A DNA stretch of 55,471 nt. Origin: Bacillus sp. IITD106. Its GTDB lineage: Bacteria; Bacillota; Bacilli; Bacillales; Bacillaceae_C. A program made the position numbers and the translations under genes. The notes under the pieces were generated by a model. It saw only the letters and a list, made by a program, of their open reading frames with translations, made no database searches and was not told the origin of the DNA. Shown one piece after another: positions 24,913-35,518 of this stretch; the first letter of the stretch is position 1, and the number at the start of each line of letters is the position of its first letter. The stretch covers positions 1 through 55,471 of the forward strand of contig NZ_JAIAZY010000032.1 in assembly GCF_019459225.1 (NCBI RefSeq). The letters are read 5' to 3'.

Positions 24913-26172
24913 TTATTCCATCACTGGATCCATTTCTACCACTTTTTTTTCTCTTTTAGGTTTAATTGCTTTAAACGCCAATAATGCTGCTAGAGCACTA
25001 AGGATGGTTAACAATATTACCATACTGCTTATGTTTCCTTTCATTAACATCGCGACGATCGGAGGTCCAGCAGCAACCCCGGCAAATCGCATGGAACTAA
25101 AAATAGAAGTAATGGTTCCCCGCATTTCTTTTTCTATACTTTGAGTCAAAATAGCATCTAAGCATGGAAGGGAGGCGCCAATGCCTATGCCACAAAATAA
25201 AATGATGACAATTAAATAAATAAAACGATCAGAAAACATCGTAGCGGCAACACTAACACCGGTTAAAATCATTCCAAAAAAAGTAATCCATTTCATCTTT
25301 TTTAAATTATCTTTAATCGTCTTTCCAGTTATAAAAGACGCTATGCACAAAGCAGCTAGAGGAATTGCAAGTAAAAATCCTTTTTTCACTCCATCATAAC
25401 CATATTTGTCTTCAAGAATAGATGACAAATAAAAAAGAAGTCCGAACAATATAAACATGATGATCGCTCCTATTACAAAAACAGCTAATAACCACTTCCA
25501 ATGCTCTGAGAAAATTTTCTTTGTATTTTTTACAAATCTGCCAAAAGAGAGCTGATGATCATCATCTTTTGGCTTTTTCACACAAAACAAGATCAATATT
25601 AAAGATATGATGCAAAAAATTGGTATAGCGAAAAATGGAAGATACCATATTATTCCGGCAATGAATGCTCCAAGGATAGGGCTTAAAACTTTTCCGAATG
25701 TATTCGCTGTTTCGATAATACCTAGTGATGAACTTACGTCTTCCTCCTTTTTATATAAATCACCAACTAAAGGAAGAACAATAGGAAATGCTCCCGCCGC
25801 TCCGATTCCTTGAAGAATGCGACCTACAAGAATCCAAATAAAAGCATGATCCAGCTGCCAGGCAGCCCATCCAGATATAATACCGCCAATACCAGCAATT
25901 ATAAGTGACGGTATAATGACGACTTTTCTGCCGAATTTATCTGAAAGAAACCCAGCAATTGGAATCAAAAAGATGGCAACAATGGAATAAACAGTAATGA
26001 TATAGCTTGATTGCAGCTTTGATATATGTAACTGCTTTTCCATTAATGGCAATATTGGAATAAGCATTGAGTTTCCTAATGTCATAATGAGAGGAATCGA
26101 GGCAATGGCTACAAGAGCCCATTTATTCTTTTTCTTCCCGTTAAGCAATTCATCTCTATTTACTAATTCCAT
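24913..26172 (-). CDS. MFS drug-type transporter (DHA1 family)
   Basis: A 419-residue twelve-helix permease. The loop 2-3 motif is GFLSDKFGRKVVIIPSL, and motif C-like GRILQGIGAAGAFPIVLPLVGD marks a drug:H+ antiporter. The inner loop is rich in lysine and aspartate (KKPKDDDHQLS). The substrate is unknown. Start ATG 26172 follows AAGGAAA. It is divergent from the MOSC gene. Confidence 0.88.
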   Translation of the reverse strand: MELVNRDELLNGKKKNKWALVAIASIPLIMTLGNSMLIPILPLMEKQLHISKLQSSYIITVYSIVAIFLIPIAGFLSDKFGRKVVIIPSLIIAGIGGIISGWAAWQLDHAFIWILVGRILQGIGAAGAFPIVLPLVGDLYKKEEDVSSSLGIIETANTFGKVLSPILGAFIAGIIWYLPFFAIPIFCIISLILILFCVKKPKDDDHQLSFGRFVKNTKKIFSEHWKWLLAVFVIGAIIMFILFGLLFYLSSILEDKYGYDGVKKGFLLAIPLAALCIASFITGKTIKDNLKKMKWITFFGMILTGVSVAATMFSDRFIYLIVIILFCGIGIGASLPCLDAILTQSIEKEMRGTITSIFSSMRFAGVAAGPPIVAMLMKGNISSMVILLTILSALAALLAFKAIKPKREKKVVEMDPVME

Positions 26173-26264
26173 GGCAATTTCCTTTCAAACTTAGTAAGAT
26201 TAATATTAACCTATAGGAATTTTTTATCCTTACATACATAAAGCATAATTGGGAGGGATCATGG

Positions 26265-26909
26265 ATGTTTATAAAATCAGTAAATATTGGGAGACCACAG
26301 TTGATTAGTAATCAATTTGGTCAAACGTTAAAAACAGCAATTAGAAAACAGCCCGTCCAAAAGGCTTTTCTTCGCAAGGGAGGATTTGACCAAGACGGGG
26401 TAGCGGATTTACGAAATCATGGAGGGAAAGATCGTGCAGTTTGTTTTTACCCTATTGAACACTATGCATGGTGGGAGGAGCAAACAGGTAAACCCTTACC
26501 TATTCCTTCATTTGGAGAAAATTTGACTGTTGCAAATATGATGGAAAATGATGTCTGTGTTGGAGACATTTATCAGATTGGGGAAATAATTGTTCAAATA
26601 ACCCAAGGTCGTATTCCTTGTATTACAATTGATCATTCGAATCGGACGAAAGGAATGTTAAAAGAAATTATTCGGACAGGGAAGTCTGGCTATTTTGCAA
26701 AAGTTCTTAAAGAAGGGGAAATCAAACCTGATTTAGAGCTTAAACTGCAAGAACGACCTAATCCAGGTTTGAGTATTTCCATCCTGCATCAATTATTTTT
26801 TCATGATCGTAAAAATTATGAAAACATAACTTATGCCATATCCGTACCAGAACTCGCAAACGACATGAGAGAAAAATTTCAAAAACTTTTGCCCATAAAA
26901 AGTTTATAA
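26265..26909 (+). CDS. MOSC domain protein (YiiM-like)
   Basis: A 214-residue protein. The MOSC domain includes RKGGFDQDGVADLRNHGGKDRAVCFYP and FGENLTVANM, with the conserved cysteine in GRIPCITID; a C-terminal helical domain follows, as in E. coli YiiM. YiiM is a molybdenum enzyme that reduces N-hydroxylated compounds such as 6-hydroxylaminopurine. That would fit the moaA-moeA-mobB genes 14 kb away. GGGAGG lies 8 bp before the ATG. It overlaps the convergent Hsp20-like gene by 6 bp. Confidence 0.88.
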   Translation: MFIKSVNIGRPQLISNQFGQTLKTAIRKQPVQKAFLRKGGFDQDGVADLRNHGGKDRAVCFYPIEHYAWWEEQTGKPLPIPSFGENLTVANMMENDVCVGDIYQIGEIIVQITQGRIPCITIDHSNRTKGMLKEIIRTGKSGYFAKVLKEGEIKPDLELKLQERPNPGLSISILHQLFFHDRKNYENITYAISVPELANDMREKFQKLLPIKSL

Positions 26910-27365
26910 CTTTTCCGAAACAGTAATCTCCGTATACTGAAGGTCATCATGTCTTGGAATTTTTAGTTCTAATATTTGGTTTTTTACTTGAGCGGTAGCT
27001 CCTTTTTTTTTGACTAGGCTGGGAAGAGTGAAAATCTGCTTACTTCCTTCTCCTGATAAATTTTCAATAATGACTTGGTTAGAAGTATGAAAAATCTTTA
27101 ATTGACTTAATGAAATGTTTGGAGGTAAATGCAGCCTGACATATACATCATCAAATGTTTCGAATACTTGAGCGGAGACCTCGTTATTTGATTTTTGTGT
27201 ATCTTTCGTATTATTCATCTGCGGTGAAAGCATATTATCCATTGGAGTATTATTCATTAGTTTTTTCATCATATCGTTGACATATGAATGAACATCTGAA
27301 GGATTCAATTGTTCTGTTAACTTTTTAATATCTTCATTAAAAGGAAACATCCCCCATGGAAACAT
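26904..27365 (-). CDS. Hsp20/alpha-crystallin-like spore protein, candidate GerT
   Basis: A 153-residue protein with an N-terminal MFPWGMFPFNEDIKKL stretch and a C-terminal alpha-crystallin-like sandwich (EVSAQVFETFDDVYVRLHLPPNISLSQLKIFHTSNQVIIENL, LELKIPRHD). B. subtilis has a coat protein of this kind, GerT, which affects germination; I recall it lying near odhA, as here. The name remains a candidate. ATG 27365 follows GGAGTGAG. Confidence 0.65.
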   Translation of the reverse strand: MFPWGMFPFNEDIKKLTEQLNPSDVHSYVNDMMKKLMNNTPMDNMLSPQMNNTKDTQKSNNEVSAQVFETFDDVYVRLHLPPNISLSQLKIFHTSNQVIIENLSGEGSKQIFTLPSLVKKKGATAQVKNQILELKIPRHDDLQYTEITVSEKL

Positions 27366-27374
27366 AATTCTCAC

Positions 27375-27685
27375 TCCAGCATGAATTTCTTTATCACAAT
27401 ATATGCTTAAGTAGGCTTAGGTGGGAATCACGATAAAAAACTATCGAGCAAAACCATTGGATTTTTTATGTAATCATAGTAAGATTGATATGGTTAAAAA
27501 ACAATAAATGAAATCTAGATTTTACATTCGACATATATAGCTAAATTCATATGAAAAATTACATTTAGTCTTTATATTACGGTTTGTCAATGATAAAATG
27601 GAGATTGTGAGCTTTTCACGAAATTTTTATGAAATATGCATGAAAAATAAAAAATTATGGTTGAAATGGTGGAGGCGTATCACTA
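27375..27685 (+). promoter_or_regulatory. odhA upstream region
   Basis: 310 bp without a gene. A possible promoter is TTTATA, 17 bp, TAAAAT near 27575-27600. Just downstream, TTGTGAGCTTTTCACGAA (27605-27622) is an imperfect palindrome with a 5-base spacer. It resembles, but does not match, the TTGTGAA-N4-TTCACAA operators found elsewhere in the window. No catabolite-response site stands out. Confidence 0.35.
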
Positions 27686-30529
27686 ATGAGTAAAAAGGCT
27701 TCATATCAAGGGAATCCTTGGCATAATTTTTCGGGGCCAAATCTTGGTTATGTTATTGAAGTATATGAGCAATATCTTACAGATCCGGATAGTGTTGAGC
27801 CCGATTTGAGACAACTGTTTGATCAATGGGGCGCTCCTACTTTTGCTGTTGAGGAAGAGTCAACGAAAGGGCAAGCTGATGTTTCTTTCCAGCTTCCTAC
27901 AAATCCTAACTTACTTAGTAAAATGGTTGCAGCAGTCAAACTCGCAGATAATATTCGTACATATGGTCATTTAACCGCGGATATTAATCCGTTAGACAAT
28001 AAAGAAAAAGTAAATAGAAGAATTGAGCTATCTGAATACAACTTAACGGAAGAAGACTTAAAACATGTTCCGGCATCTTTTATTTCGCCGAATGCACCAT
28101 CCGATTTAAAGAATGGTTTAGAAGCAATTAACCACTTGAAAAAAGTATATACTCAAAAACTTGCGTTCGAATATCATCAAGTTCATGAGTTAGAAGAGAA
28201 AAACTGGTTACAGAAACAAATTGAGTCTGAGAGTTTTTACCCTTCATTAACGAAAGAAGAGCGCATCAATTTATTAAATCGTCTCTCAGAAATAGAAGGC
28301 TTCGAAAAGTTTTTACACAGAACGTTTGTAGGGCAAAAGCGCTTTTCTATTGAAGGTGTAGATACACTCATTCCATTAATAGATCGAATCATTAGTTTGA
28401 CCGTTGAAACTGGAACAAGAACAGTAAATATTGGCATGGCACACCGTGGACGTCTTAATGTGCTTGCACACGTACTTGAAAAGCCATATAAAATGATTTT
28501 TTCAGAATTCCAACATGCTCCTAATAAAGATTTAATACCATCTGAAGGTTCAATCGGCATTACATATGGTTGGACAGGGGATGTTAAGTATCACTTAGGT
28601 GCTGATCGCAGGTTAAAGCGGGGAAGCACAGCCAATACAAGAATTACACTTGCCAATAACCCGAGCCACCTCGAAGTAGTGGGACCAGTTGTGGATGGAT
28701 ATACACGCGCAGCTCAAGAAAATCGCAATAAATCTGGTTATCCTGAGCAAGATGTAGCTAGTTGTCTTGCCATTTCGGTTCATGGAGATGCCGCATTCCC
28801 TGGTGAAGGCATTACTCAAGAAACTCTAAATATGGGTCAACTGAAAGGATATAATACTGGTGGAACGATCCATATTATTGCAAATAATATGATTGGATTT
28901 ACTACAGAAAGCTCTGATTCACGTTCAACGAAATATGCGTCTGATATCGCAAAGGGATTCGAAATCCCGGTTGTTCATGTAAATGCGGATGATCCTGAAG
29001 CAGTACTGGCAGCAGCCATCTTAGCCTATAATTATAGACAAAAGTTTCATAAAGATTTTGTTATAGATTTAATAGGATATAGAAGATTTGGCCATAATGA
29101 AACGGATGAGCCAATGGTTACGAACCCATTGATGTATAATATTGTTAGAAGCCATCCAACTGTGAAAGAAATCTATGCTGAACGCTTGATAGATAAAGGC
29201 TTAATTTCAAAAGAAGATGTTGTAAAAATCGACAATGATGTTCGAGATCGTTTGCAAAAAGAATATGATTCGGTTGTTTTAAATAAAGAGGAAGATCAGG
29301 ATATCGCCATGAATCCTCCGGAATACATTATGAATGGCTTGCAGCAATATAAAACGAATGTAGATGAAGAAGAGCTGAAAACAATCAACTCAGAACTATT
29401 GCAATGGCCAGATCATTTTAACGTATTCCAAAAACTTGTTCGGATTTTAAAAAGAAGAGAAAATATTTTCGATGGTAAAAGTAAGATTGAATGGGCACAT
29501 GCCGAGTCACTTGCTTTTGGATCAATATTAAAAGATGGTACGCCAATCCGATTTACCGGCCAGGATTCTCAACGCGGTACTTTCGCCCAAAGAAATCTTG
29601 TTTTGCACGATGAAAAAACTGGTGAAGAATATATCCCAATGCACCATCTTTCAGGAGTTAATTCTTCATTTGTCGTGTACAATAGCCCATTGACAGAAGC
29701 TGCGGTAGTTGGATTTGAATATGGCTACAACGTATTTGCTCCAGAAACACTCGTCATTTGGGAAGCGCAATTTGGTGACTTTGCTAATATGGCACAAGTA
29801 TATTTTGATCAATTTATTTCATCTGGCCGAGCGAAATGGGGTCAAAAATCTGGTTTAGTTATGTTGCTTCCTCATGGGTATGAAGGTCAAGGTCCTGAGC
29901 ACTCAAGTGGAAGAGTGGAAAGATTCCTTCAAAGTGCAGCAGAAAATAACTGGACGGTTGCGAATTTATCAACGTCCGCACAATATTTCCATTTATTACG
30001 AAGACAGGCTGCTACTCTTGGATCAGATGGAGTCAAACCGCTAGTCATCATGACACCAAAGAGCTTGCTAAGGCATCCACTTGCTTCATCAGATGTGAAA
30101 GAACTGACAGATGGGGGCTTCCAGCAAGTGCTTGAACAGAAAGGCCTTGGTCAGAATAAAGAAGCGGTAGAACGAATTGTACTCTGCTCTGGAAAAGTTG
30201 CGATTGATCTTGAAGAACAATTGAAAAATGAATCTGATTTGGATTGGCTCCATATTTTAAGGGTAGAACAATTATATCCGTTCCCTAATAAAGATATAGA
30301 AAATATTTTGTCCCGTTATCCAAACGTAAAAGAACTTGTTTGGGTTCAGGAGGAACCAAAAAATATGGGCGGCTGGATGCATGTTGATCCATATTTAAGG
30401 GAAATAGCTCCTAAAGGGGTAGACGTAAAATATACAGGAAGACGGAGACGTTCCAGTCCTTCTGAAGGCGATCCTACCATTCATAAAAAAGAACAAAATC
30501 GCATCATCCAAGAAGCTTTTACTAGATAA
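27686..30529 (+). CDS. odhA: 2-oxoglutarate dehydrogenase E1 component
   Basis: Thiamine-diphosphate-dependent decarboxylase of the citric-acid-cycle 2-oxoglutarate dehydrogenase complex, 947 residues. Seen are the N-terminal [23 protein letters not shown] segment, [17 protein letters not shown], the cofactor-binding [17 protein letters not shown] and the HNETDEPM loop, and the transketolase-like C-terminal half ([28 protein letters not shown]). GGTGGAGG lies before the ATG. It is followed 67 bp later by odhB, as in B. subtilis. Confidence 0.97.
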   Translation: MSKKASYQGNPWHNFSGPNLGYVIEVYEQYLTDPDSVEPDLRQLFDQWGAPTFAVEEESTKGQADVSFQLPTNPNLLSKMVAAVKLADNIRTYGHLTADINPLDNKEKVNRRIELSEYNLTEEDLKHVPASFISPNAPSDLKNGLEAINHLKKVYTQKLAFEYHQVHELEEKNWLQKQIESESFYPSLTKEERINLLNRLSEIEGFEKFLHRTFVGQKRFSIEGVDTLIPLIDRIISLTVETGTRTVNIGMAHRGRLNVLAHVLEKPYKMIFSEFQHAPNKDLIPSEGSIGITYGWTGDVKYHLGADRRLKRGSTANTRITLANNPSHLEVVGPVVDGYTRAAQENRNKSGYPEQDVASCLAISVHGDAAFPGEGITQETLNMGQLKGYNTGGTIHIIANNMIGFTTESSDSRSTKYASDIAKGFEIPVVHVNADDPEAVLAAAILAYNYRQKFHKDFVIDLIGYRRFGHNETDEPMVTNPLMYNIVRSHPTVKEIYAERLIDKGLISKEDVVKIDNDVRDRLQKEYDSVVLNKEEDQDIAMNPPEYIMNGLQQYKTNVDEEELKTINSELLQWPDHFNVFQKLVRILKRRENIFDGKSKIEWAHAESLAFGSILKDGTPIRFTGQDSQRGTFAQRNLVLHDEKTGEEYIPMHHLSGVNSSFVVYNSPLTEAAVVGFEYGYNVFAPETLVIWEAQFGDFANMAQVYFDQFISSGRAKWGQKSGLVMLLPHGYEGQGPEHSSGRVERFLQSAAENNWTVANLSTSAQYFHLLRRQAATLGSDGVKPLVIMTPKSLLRHPLASSDVKELTDGGFQQVLEQKGLGQNKEAVERIVLCSGKVAIDLEEQLKNESDLDWLHILRVEQLYPFPNKDIENILSRYPNVKELVWVQEEPKNMGGWMHVDPYLREIAPKGVDVKYTGRRRRSSPSEGDPTIHKKEQNRIIQEAFTR

Positions 30530-30596
30530 TTTCATCATAGAAGCAACACACTAAAATTGATAATTGGATTGGTTAAAGATTAGAGGAGGATTCAAA

Positions 30597-31838
30597 GTGG
30601 CTGAAATTAAAGTACCTGAATTAGCAGAATCAATTACGGAAGGTACAATCGCTCAGTGGCTAAAACAACCGGGTGATCATGTTGAAAAGGGAGAGTACAT
30701 CGTTGAACTGGAAACAGATAAAGTCAATGTGGAGGTAATCTCCGAAGAATCTGGAATTGTTAAGGAATTAAAAGCAGCAGAAGGCGATACAGTTCAAGTA
30801 GGTGAAGTCATTGCTATCGTAGAAGCGGGTGGAGAGCAATCTGCAGAGGCTAAACCAGCAGCAGAGCCTGTGAAGGAAGAAGTAGCTGCCGAAGAACCAA
30901 AAAATGAGCAAGTTCAAGAAAAGGCTGACACCGAGAAAAAGGATCGACCTATCGCTTCTCCGGCAGCTCGTAAGCTTGCTAGAGAAAAAGGAATCGATTT
31001 AAGCGAGGTTCCGACTGTTGATCCGCTTGGCCGTGTTAGAAAACAAGATATTACATCTTATTCTAATCAGCCAAAGCAGTCTGCTGAGCAAGCCCCGGCA
31101 CCAAAAGCTGCTCCTGCAGTTTCTCAAGAAGAAGGAAAACCAGTTGAACGTGTACGTTTATCTAGACGTCGCCAAACAATAGCAAAAAGACTTGTTGAAG
31201 TTCAACAAAATGCAGCAATGCTAACAACTTTTAATGAAATTGATATGACGGCTGTAATGGATTTACGTAAACGTAAAAAAGACAAATTCTTTGAAGAAAA
31301 TGATGTCCGTCTTGGCTTTATGTCATTCTTCACTAAAGCTGTAGTTGCAGCCTTGAAAAAATATCCTGCAGTCAACTCCGAACTGCAAGGAGACGAACTC
31401 GTTTTGAAAAAGTTTTATGATATCGGCGTAGCTGTATCAACTGATGAAGGACTCGTCGTTCCTGTTATTCGCGACTGCGACCGTAAAAATTTTGCAGAGA
31501 TTGAAGCAGATATTTTAGCAGTAGCCAAAAAAGCAAGAGATAATAAATTGGCTTTAAGTGATCTACAAGGTGGAACTTTTACCATTACAAATGGAGGAGT
31601 TTTCGGATCATTGCTTTCTACACCAATCTTGAATGGTACTCAAGTCGGAATTCTCGGTATGCATACAATTCAAACACGACCTGTTGCAATTGATGCTGAA
31701 CGTATGGAAAATCGCCCAATGATGTACGTCGCACTTTCATACGATCACCGAGTAATTGACGGAAAAGAAGCTGTTGGATTCCTCGTAACAGTTAAAAAAT
31801 TATTAGAAAACCCAGAGGACCTTTTATTACAAGGTTAA
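30597..31838 (+). CDS. odhB: 2-oxoglutarate dehydrogenase E2 (dihydrolipoyl succinyltransferase)
   Basis: Core of the 2-oxoglutarate dehydrogenase complex, 413 residues. The lipoyl domain is N-terminal with the lipoylated lysine in [10 protein letters not shown]. An Ala/Pro/Glu-rich linker follows, then a peripheral-subunit-binding domain ([20 protein letters not shown]), a second linker and the acyltransferase core ending in [17 protein letters not shown]. It starts at GTG behind AGGAGG; the longer frame from 30564 is leader sequence. A terminator follows, and E3 is not in this unit. Confidence 0.97.
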   Translation: MAEIKVPELAESITEGTIAQWLKQPGDHVEKGEYIVELETDKVNVEVISEESGIVKELKAAEGDTVQVGEVIAIVEAGGEQSAEAKPAAEPVKEEVAAEEPKNEQVQEKADTEKKDRPIASPAARKLAREKGIDLSEVPTVDPLGRVRKQDITSYSNQPKQSAEQAPAPKAAPAVSQEEGKPVERVRLSRRRQTIAKRLVEVQQNAAMLTTFNEIDMTAVMDLRKRKKDKFFEENDVRLGFMSFFTKAVVAALKKYPAVNSELQGDELVLKKFYDIGVAVSTDEGLVVPVIRDCDRKNFAEIEADILAVAKKARDNKLALSDLQGGTFTITNGGVFGSLLSTPILNGTQVGILGMHTIQTRPVAIDAERMENRPMMYVALSYDHRVIDGKEAVGFLVTVKKLLENPEDLLLQG

Positions 31839-31844
31839 TGGATA

Positions 31845-31878
31845 CAAAAAAACGACCAATGGTGGTCGTTTTTTTATT
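31845..31878 (+). terminator. Intrinsic terminator after odhAB
   Basis: AACGACCA and TGGTCGTT form the stem, flanked by an A run and a T run, so it may work on both strands. Confidence 0.88.
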
Positions 31879-32002
31879 GTAAAAAAAGTTAACGATGTCA
31901 TTTAGGTCTCAATCTGGATGTCCGATCTGAAAAATAGTTTTCATTAAATGCAGGGGAGATAGAATATGCTAAATTGAATGCAAAAACAAGGAGGGCATTA
32001 CT

Positions 32003-32812
32003 TTGACTCTTATTTTAAATGAAGTAAAATTTGAACATGAATTTTGGCTGCAGATACTTGGTGATCATTCACGATTTATTTTGGATTCTTTAGCTCCATC
32101 AGAAACTGCTGATATTAAAACAGCGGAAAAGTTCAAAAATTTATTTGACCAATTATTAGAGCAGGCAAGACAATTAGGAAACATTGAACAAGCTTTGACC
32201 TTAACGAGTAAAGTTAAAGCAGCTACAGAAGAGTTAAAAGAATTTAAATTGGCATTACTTGAAAAATTGTTGTTCAAAAAAATTAAGTTTCATTTATCGC
32301 CGACATTTGTAAATCATATGATTAATGAGCTTGAAGAATATGAAAGAATTTTAAGCTATTTTTCAAAAAACGAATCACCTCCGATTGCCCATGAGTTGCA
32401 TCACCACTTATTATGGCTAAGCGATGCGGCAGGTCATGCAGGTGCCATTCAAGATCAGATGGATGGAACTGAAAAAATGTTGAAGCATGAAAGTGCAACA
32501 TTCAATAAGGATTTTGAGCATCTATATTTAAAAGCTGTTGAATTTGCTGGATACCTTCGGACTCATATTTATCAATTCCCAGCACTAGCGAGATTAAATA
32601 GTGAGGCTAAATTGGAAATAGAAGCGTTTCAAATATTCTTAAATGAAATTTTGGAACTTGAAATATCGGAACAAGTCTTAGGAACATTTCCCGCCCTGAT
32701 GGCAGATCATATGTTCCGAGAAGAATGTTATTACTTAACAAAATTAGCACAATCGACAAAATCGCAAAATCCTGACTGTAATCCAGCTTCTCCACGAATT
32801 GAAGAGAATTAA
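32003..32812 (+). CDS. DUF2935 domain-containing protein
   Basis: A 269-residue helical protein made of two similar halves. Each half carries a H/E-rich helix: FEHEFWLQILGDHSRFILDS and HHLLWLSDAAGHAGAIQDQM, with FEHLYLKAVEFAGYL and HMFREECYYLTKLAQ later. This is the DUF2935 pattern and suggests a four-helix, perhaps metal-binding, ferritin-like fold. The function is unknown. AAGGAGGG precedes the TTG start. Confidence 0.82.
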   Translation: MTLILNEVKFEHEFWLQILGDHSRFILDSLAPSETADIKTAEKFKNLFDQLLEQARQLGNIEQALTLTSKVKAATEELKEFKLALLEKLLFKKIKFHLSPTFVNHMINELEEYERILSYFSKNESPPIAHELHHHLLWLSDAAGHAGAIQDQMDGTEKMLKHESATFNKDFEHLYLKAVEFAGYLRTHIYQFPALARLNSEAKLEIEAFQIFLNEILELEISEQVLGTFPALMADHMFREECYYLTKLAQSTKSQNPDCNPASPRIEEN

Positions 32813-32839
32813 AAAAGCGTGCTTACGTTTAAGCACGCA
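32811..32839 (-). terminator. Terminator after the Sda gene (minus strand)
   Basis: GCGTGCTTA and TAAGCACGC form the stem, and the minus strand continues into TTTTTT. On the plus strand there is no T run, so it mainly serves the minus-strand gene. Confidence 0.7.
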
Positions 32840-32882
32840 TTATCATAAAGTTAAAGTTTCATAGAGAATCACTATAAAAATA

Positions 32883-33005
32883 TTATGGTTTTAAACCACG
32901 TTTTTTCATTTCTGATTTTAATAATCTTATCCATTCACTCTCTTGCTCGTTCTTTTTAGCATCTCGATAGGCAGCAACTAGCAGTTCATTACTCATGATT
33001 TTCAT
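32883..33005 (-). CDS. sda: Sporulation histidine kinase inhibitor Sda
   Basis: A 40-residue protein reading MSNELLVAAYRDAKKN at the start and WIRLLKSEMKKRGLKP at the end. The two short helices match the Sda pattern (SDELL...AY, then FI.LL..E...R.L). Sda binds the dimerisation domain of the sporulation kinases KinA/KinB and blocks the phosphorelay when DNA replication is perturbed. Start choice is difficult: ATG 33005 and ATG 32996 are in frame, with GAGGAGG about 13 bp before the first. I see no DnaA-box cluster upstream, unlike B. subtilis sda. Confidence 0.68.
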   Translation of the reverse strand: MKIMSNELLVAAYRDAKKNEQESEWIRLLKSEMKKRGLKP

Positions 33006-33146
33006 GCCAGTAAAAAAACCTCCTCGTGAAATTGGATTTTTCTCTATATACAAATAATTGTAACCTTTAATTTGATAAAAGAAAAGCAATAACCATTAAA
33101 AAAAGAAGAAATACAGTTTTTTATACACTGTATTTCTTCAATATTG

Positions 33147-34631
33147 TTAGTTCATCGAAATCCAAATGCTCTTTACTTCCGTATAATTATCAAGTGCATA
33201 GGAACCCATTTCTCGTCCTATTCCTGATTGTTTATAGCCACCAAATGGAGAAGCTGCATCGAACGCATTGTAACAATTGACCCATACCGTTCCGGCACGC
33301 AGACGGTTTGCGATGTAGTGTGCGTTAGCTACATCACGCGTCCAAACCCCCGCCGCAAGACCATAATCACTATTATTTGCCCTTTTGATTACTTCGTCTA
33401 AATCCTCATATGGAAGGGCAGCAATTACCGGGCCGAAAATTTCCTCTTTTGCGATAGTCATTTCATCATTTACATCCGCAAAAATGGTAGGTTCAACAAA
33501 AAATCCTTCTTCGCGCGGTTTTTGTCCCCCTGTTAACAACTCAGCCCCTTCATTTAGGCCTTTTTCTATATAATTCAATACTCGATTTTGCTGCTCAGCA
33601 GAAACGAGAGGACCCATCTGAGTATTTTCATCAAGTCCTGCTCCTTGCCTAATACTTTGAGCATGTGAAGTCATATCAGCGACGACATTATCAAAATGTT
33701 TTTTCTGAATAAATACGCGTGAACCCGCACAACATACTTGCCCTTGGTTGAACATAACGCCATTTAATGCTCCTGGAATGGCATGGGTCAAATCGGCATC
33801 AGGTAAAATGATGTTTGGTGATTTTCCCCCCAGTTCAAGAGTTACACGCTTTAAAGAATTAGAGGCTCTTTGCATGATTAATTTACCGACTTCTGTAGAA
33901 CCAGTAAAGGCAATTTTATCTACATCAGGATGGTCGACTAATGGTTGACCAGCAGTTTCACCGAAACCTGGTATGATATTTACAACTCCTTCAGGAAAAC
34001 CAGCTTCATCTATTAATTCAGCTAAAAATAATGCGGATAGTGGGGTTTGTTCGGCTGGCTTTAATACAACCGTACAACCTGTAGCAAGCGCAGCTCCTAA
34101 TTTCCACATAGCCATTAATAGAGGGAAGTTCCACGGAATAATTTGACCGACTACTCCAACAGGTTCATGACGTGTGTAATTAAAAAATGGCCCAGAAACC
34201 GGGATCGTTTGCCCAGTAATTTTTGTTGCCCATCCTGCGTAATAGCGCATATGATCGATGGCAAGTGGGATATCTGCATTTGTTGTTTCTTGAATAGGCT
34301 TTCCGTTATCAAGTGTTTCTAATTGCGCCAATGCCTCTTTATTTTCTTCCATTAAGTCTGCAAGCTTGTACATAAGACGGCTTCTTTCTGAAGCACTCAT
34401 TCTTGACCAAGGTCCGTCATCAAAAGCATTTCTTGCTGCGCGAACAGCACGATTCACATCTTCTTGCTCGGCTTCATATAAAGTAGCCAACGTTTCGCCA
34501 GTTGCAGGATTGGGAGTGTCGAACGTTTTACCTGATGCACTTTCAACAAATTCACCATTGATATATAACTTTTTTGTCCCATGCAAGAACTTCTGCACCT
34601 TTTCGTTTACTTCCACTGTCAATTGGCTCAT
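33147..34631 (-). CDS. Aldehyde dehydrogenase (NAD+), DhaS-like
   Basis: Oxidises aldehydes to carboxylates, 494 residues. The NAD-binding loop is FTGSTEVGKLIMQRA, the catalytic glutamate is in LELGGKSPNIILPD and the catalytic cysteine in NQGQVCCAGSRVFI. It resembles B. subtilis DhaS in length. The broad ALDH family does not allow a substrate call. ATG 34631 follows AGGAGG; the longer frame from 34691 is leader. Single-gene unit, divergent from the Rok-like gene. Confidence 0.92.
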   Translation of the reverse strand: MSQLTVEVNEKVQKFLHGTKKLYINGEFVESASGKTFDTPNPATGETLATLYEAEQEDVNRAVRAARNAFDDGPWSRMSASERSRLMYKLADLMEENKEALAQLETLDNGKPIQETTNADIPLAIDHMRYYAGWATKITGQTIPVSGPFFNYTRHEPVGVVGQIIPWNFPLLMAMWKLGAALATGCTVVLKPAEQTPLSALFLAELIDEAGFPEGVVNIIPGFGETAGQPLVDHPDVDKIAFTGSTEVGKLIMQRASNSLKRVTLELGGKSPNIILPDADLTHAIPGALNGVMFNQGQVCCAGSRVFIQKKHFDNVVADMTSHAQSIRQGAGLDENTQMGPLVSAEQQNRVLNYIEKGLNEGAELLTGGQKPREEGFFVEPTIFADVNDEMTIAKEEIFGPVIAALPYEDLDEVIKRANNSDYGLAAGVWTRDVANAHYIANRLRAGTVWVNCYNAFDAASPFGGYKQSGIGREMGSYALDNYTEVKSIWISMN

Positions 34632-34905
34632 TGAATACCTCCTAAAATTTAATAAATTTTGTAGAGAGATTCTAGCTAGAAGTGTTACCAACCTTAATTC
34701 TATTAGGATAATCTAATAAAAACAACTAAAACTTTCTGATAGTTTAGAACATTATTTTACATTTTCGATTATAAGTCGACAGTTTCCTTCAGTTAACAGA
34801 TGAAAATTGTTTTTTTATACTCTTTACTATTATTACTCTAGTAAATTATAATTAAAAATATACACTCAATTTAGAAAGTTTATCGTTAAGTGAGGGGGCG
34901 GAAAA

Positions 34906-35403
34906 ATGTTTAATGAAAGATTAGCTTTAAAAATGAGATTAGAACAAATGAAAGATGCAGAAGAGAAATTACTTTCAAAATTACAAAAAGAAAGAGCCGA
35001 AATTTTCAATAGACTTAGAGAATTAGATGCTAAGTCAGAGAGTGAGAAGACAACTACTGAAAAAATACATTATATAGACTCTCATAATAAAATGATTGAT
35101 ACGCCTTCAAACATCTCGGAAAATGCTCCCAAAACTAGAAAAGGCCGCCCTTCTAGAAGAAGTAAGACTACAAAAATGAGAGAAACTGCCATCACGATAT
35201 TAAAAGAGCAAGATGCACCTATAAGAGGCTCGGTTCTCCAGAAACAAATTGAAGAAAGAACTGGCTTTAGAATTGCAAACATGACGACCTTCATGAATAC
35301 AATTAAGAAAACAGATGATAATATTAAGAAATTGGGTAGGGGTTTATACTATTATCAAAAAAGTGATACGATTAGAAATAACGAGACGAGAATTCTAGGA
35401 TGA
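34906..35403 (+). CDS. rok: Rok-like nucleoid-associated repressor
   Basis: A 165-residue protein matching B. subtilis Rok at both ends. The N-terminal coiled coil reads MFNERLALKMRLEQMKDAEE...AEIFNRLRELD (oligomerisation). A short basic linker (RKGRPSRRSKTTK) is followed by a winged helix (MRETAITILKEQDAPIRGSVLQKQIEERTGFRIANMTTFMNTI). Rok represses comK and silences AT-rich foreign DNA by binding the minor groove. The neutral linker is much shorter than in B. subtilis (191 residues). Upstream DNA is very AT-rich. It has GTGAGGGGGCGG as ribosome site. Confidence 0.8.
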   Translation: MFNERLALKMRLEQMKDAEEKLLSKLQKERAEIFNRLRELDAKSESEKTTTEKIHYIDSHNKMIDTPSNISENAPKTRKGRPSRRSKTTKMRETAITILKEQDAPIRGSVLQKQIEERTGFRIANMTTFMNTIKKTDDNIKKLGRGLYYYQKSDTIRNNETRILG

Positions 35404-35427
35404 GTCGAAATACACGGACGATAAAAG

Positions 35428-35459
35428 CTTGCTAGTCGCTAGGCTGCTTGCGCTAGACG
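35428..35459. repeat. Dispersed Bacillus repeat fragment
   Basis: GCTTGCTAGTCGCTAGGCTG and the following CTTGCGCTAGAC are, reversed, a copy of the TGTCTAGC...CCTAGCGACTAG motif also found at 10708 and 52511. Confidence 0.4.
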
Positions 35460-35518
35460 AAAACTTCACGCATTGAAAGTTGTCCACAAAGTTCAATTTT
35501 ATTTCCTCAGCAACAAAA

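Noticed and set aside
27605-27622. TTGTGAGCTTTTCACGAA upstream of odhA as another Rex site
   Set aside because: The half-sites are separated by five bases rather than the four (Rex) or six (Fnr) seen in the good sites, and two arm bases differ. It is kept only as a remark in the odhA region.
35478-35486. TTGTCCACA as a DnaA box
   Set aside because: A single near-consensus 9-mer without partners or an origin context occurs by chance in AT-rich DNA of this length.
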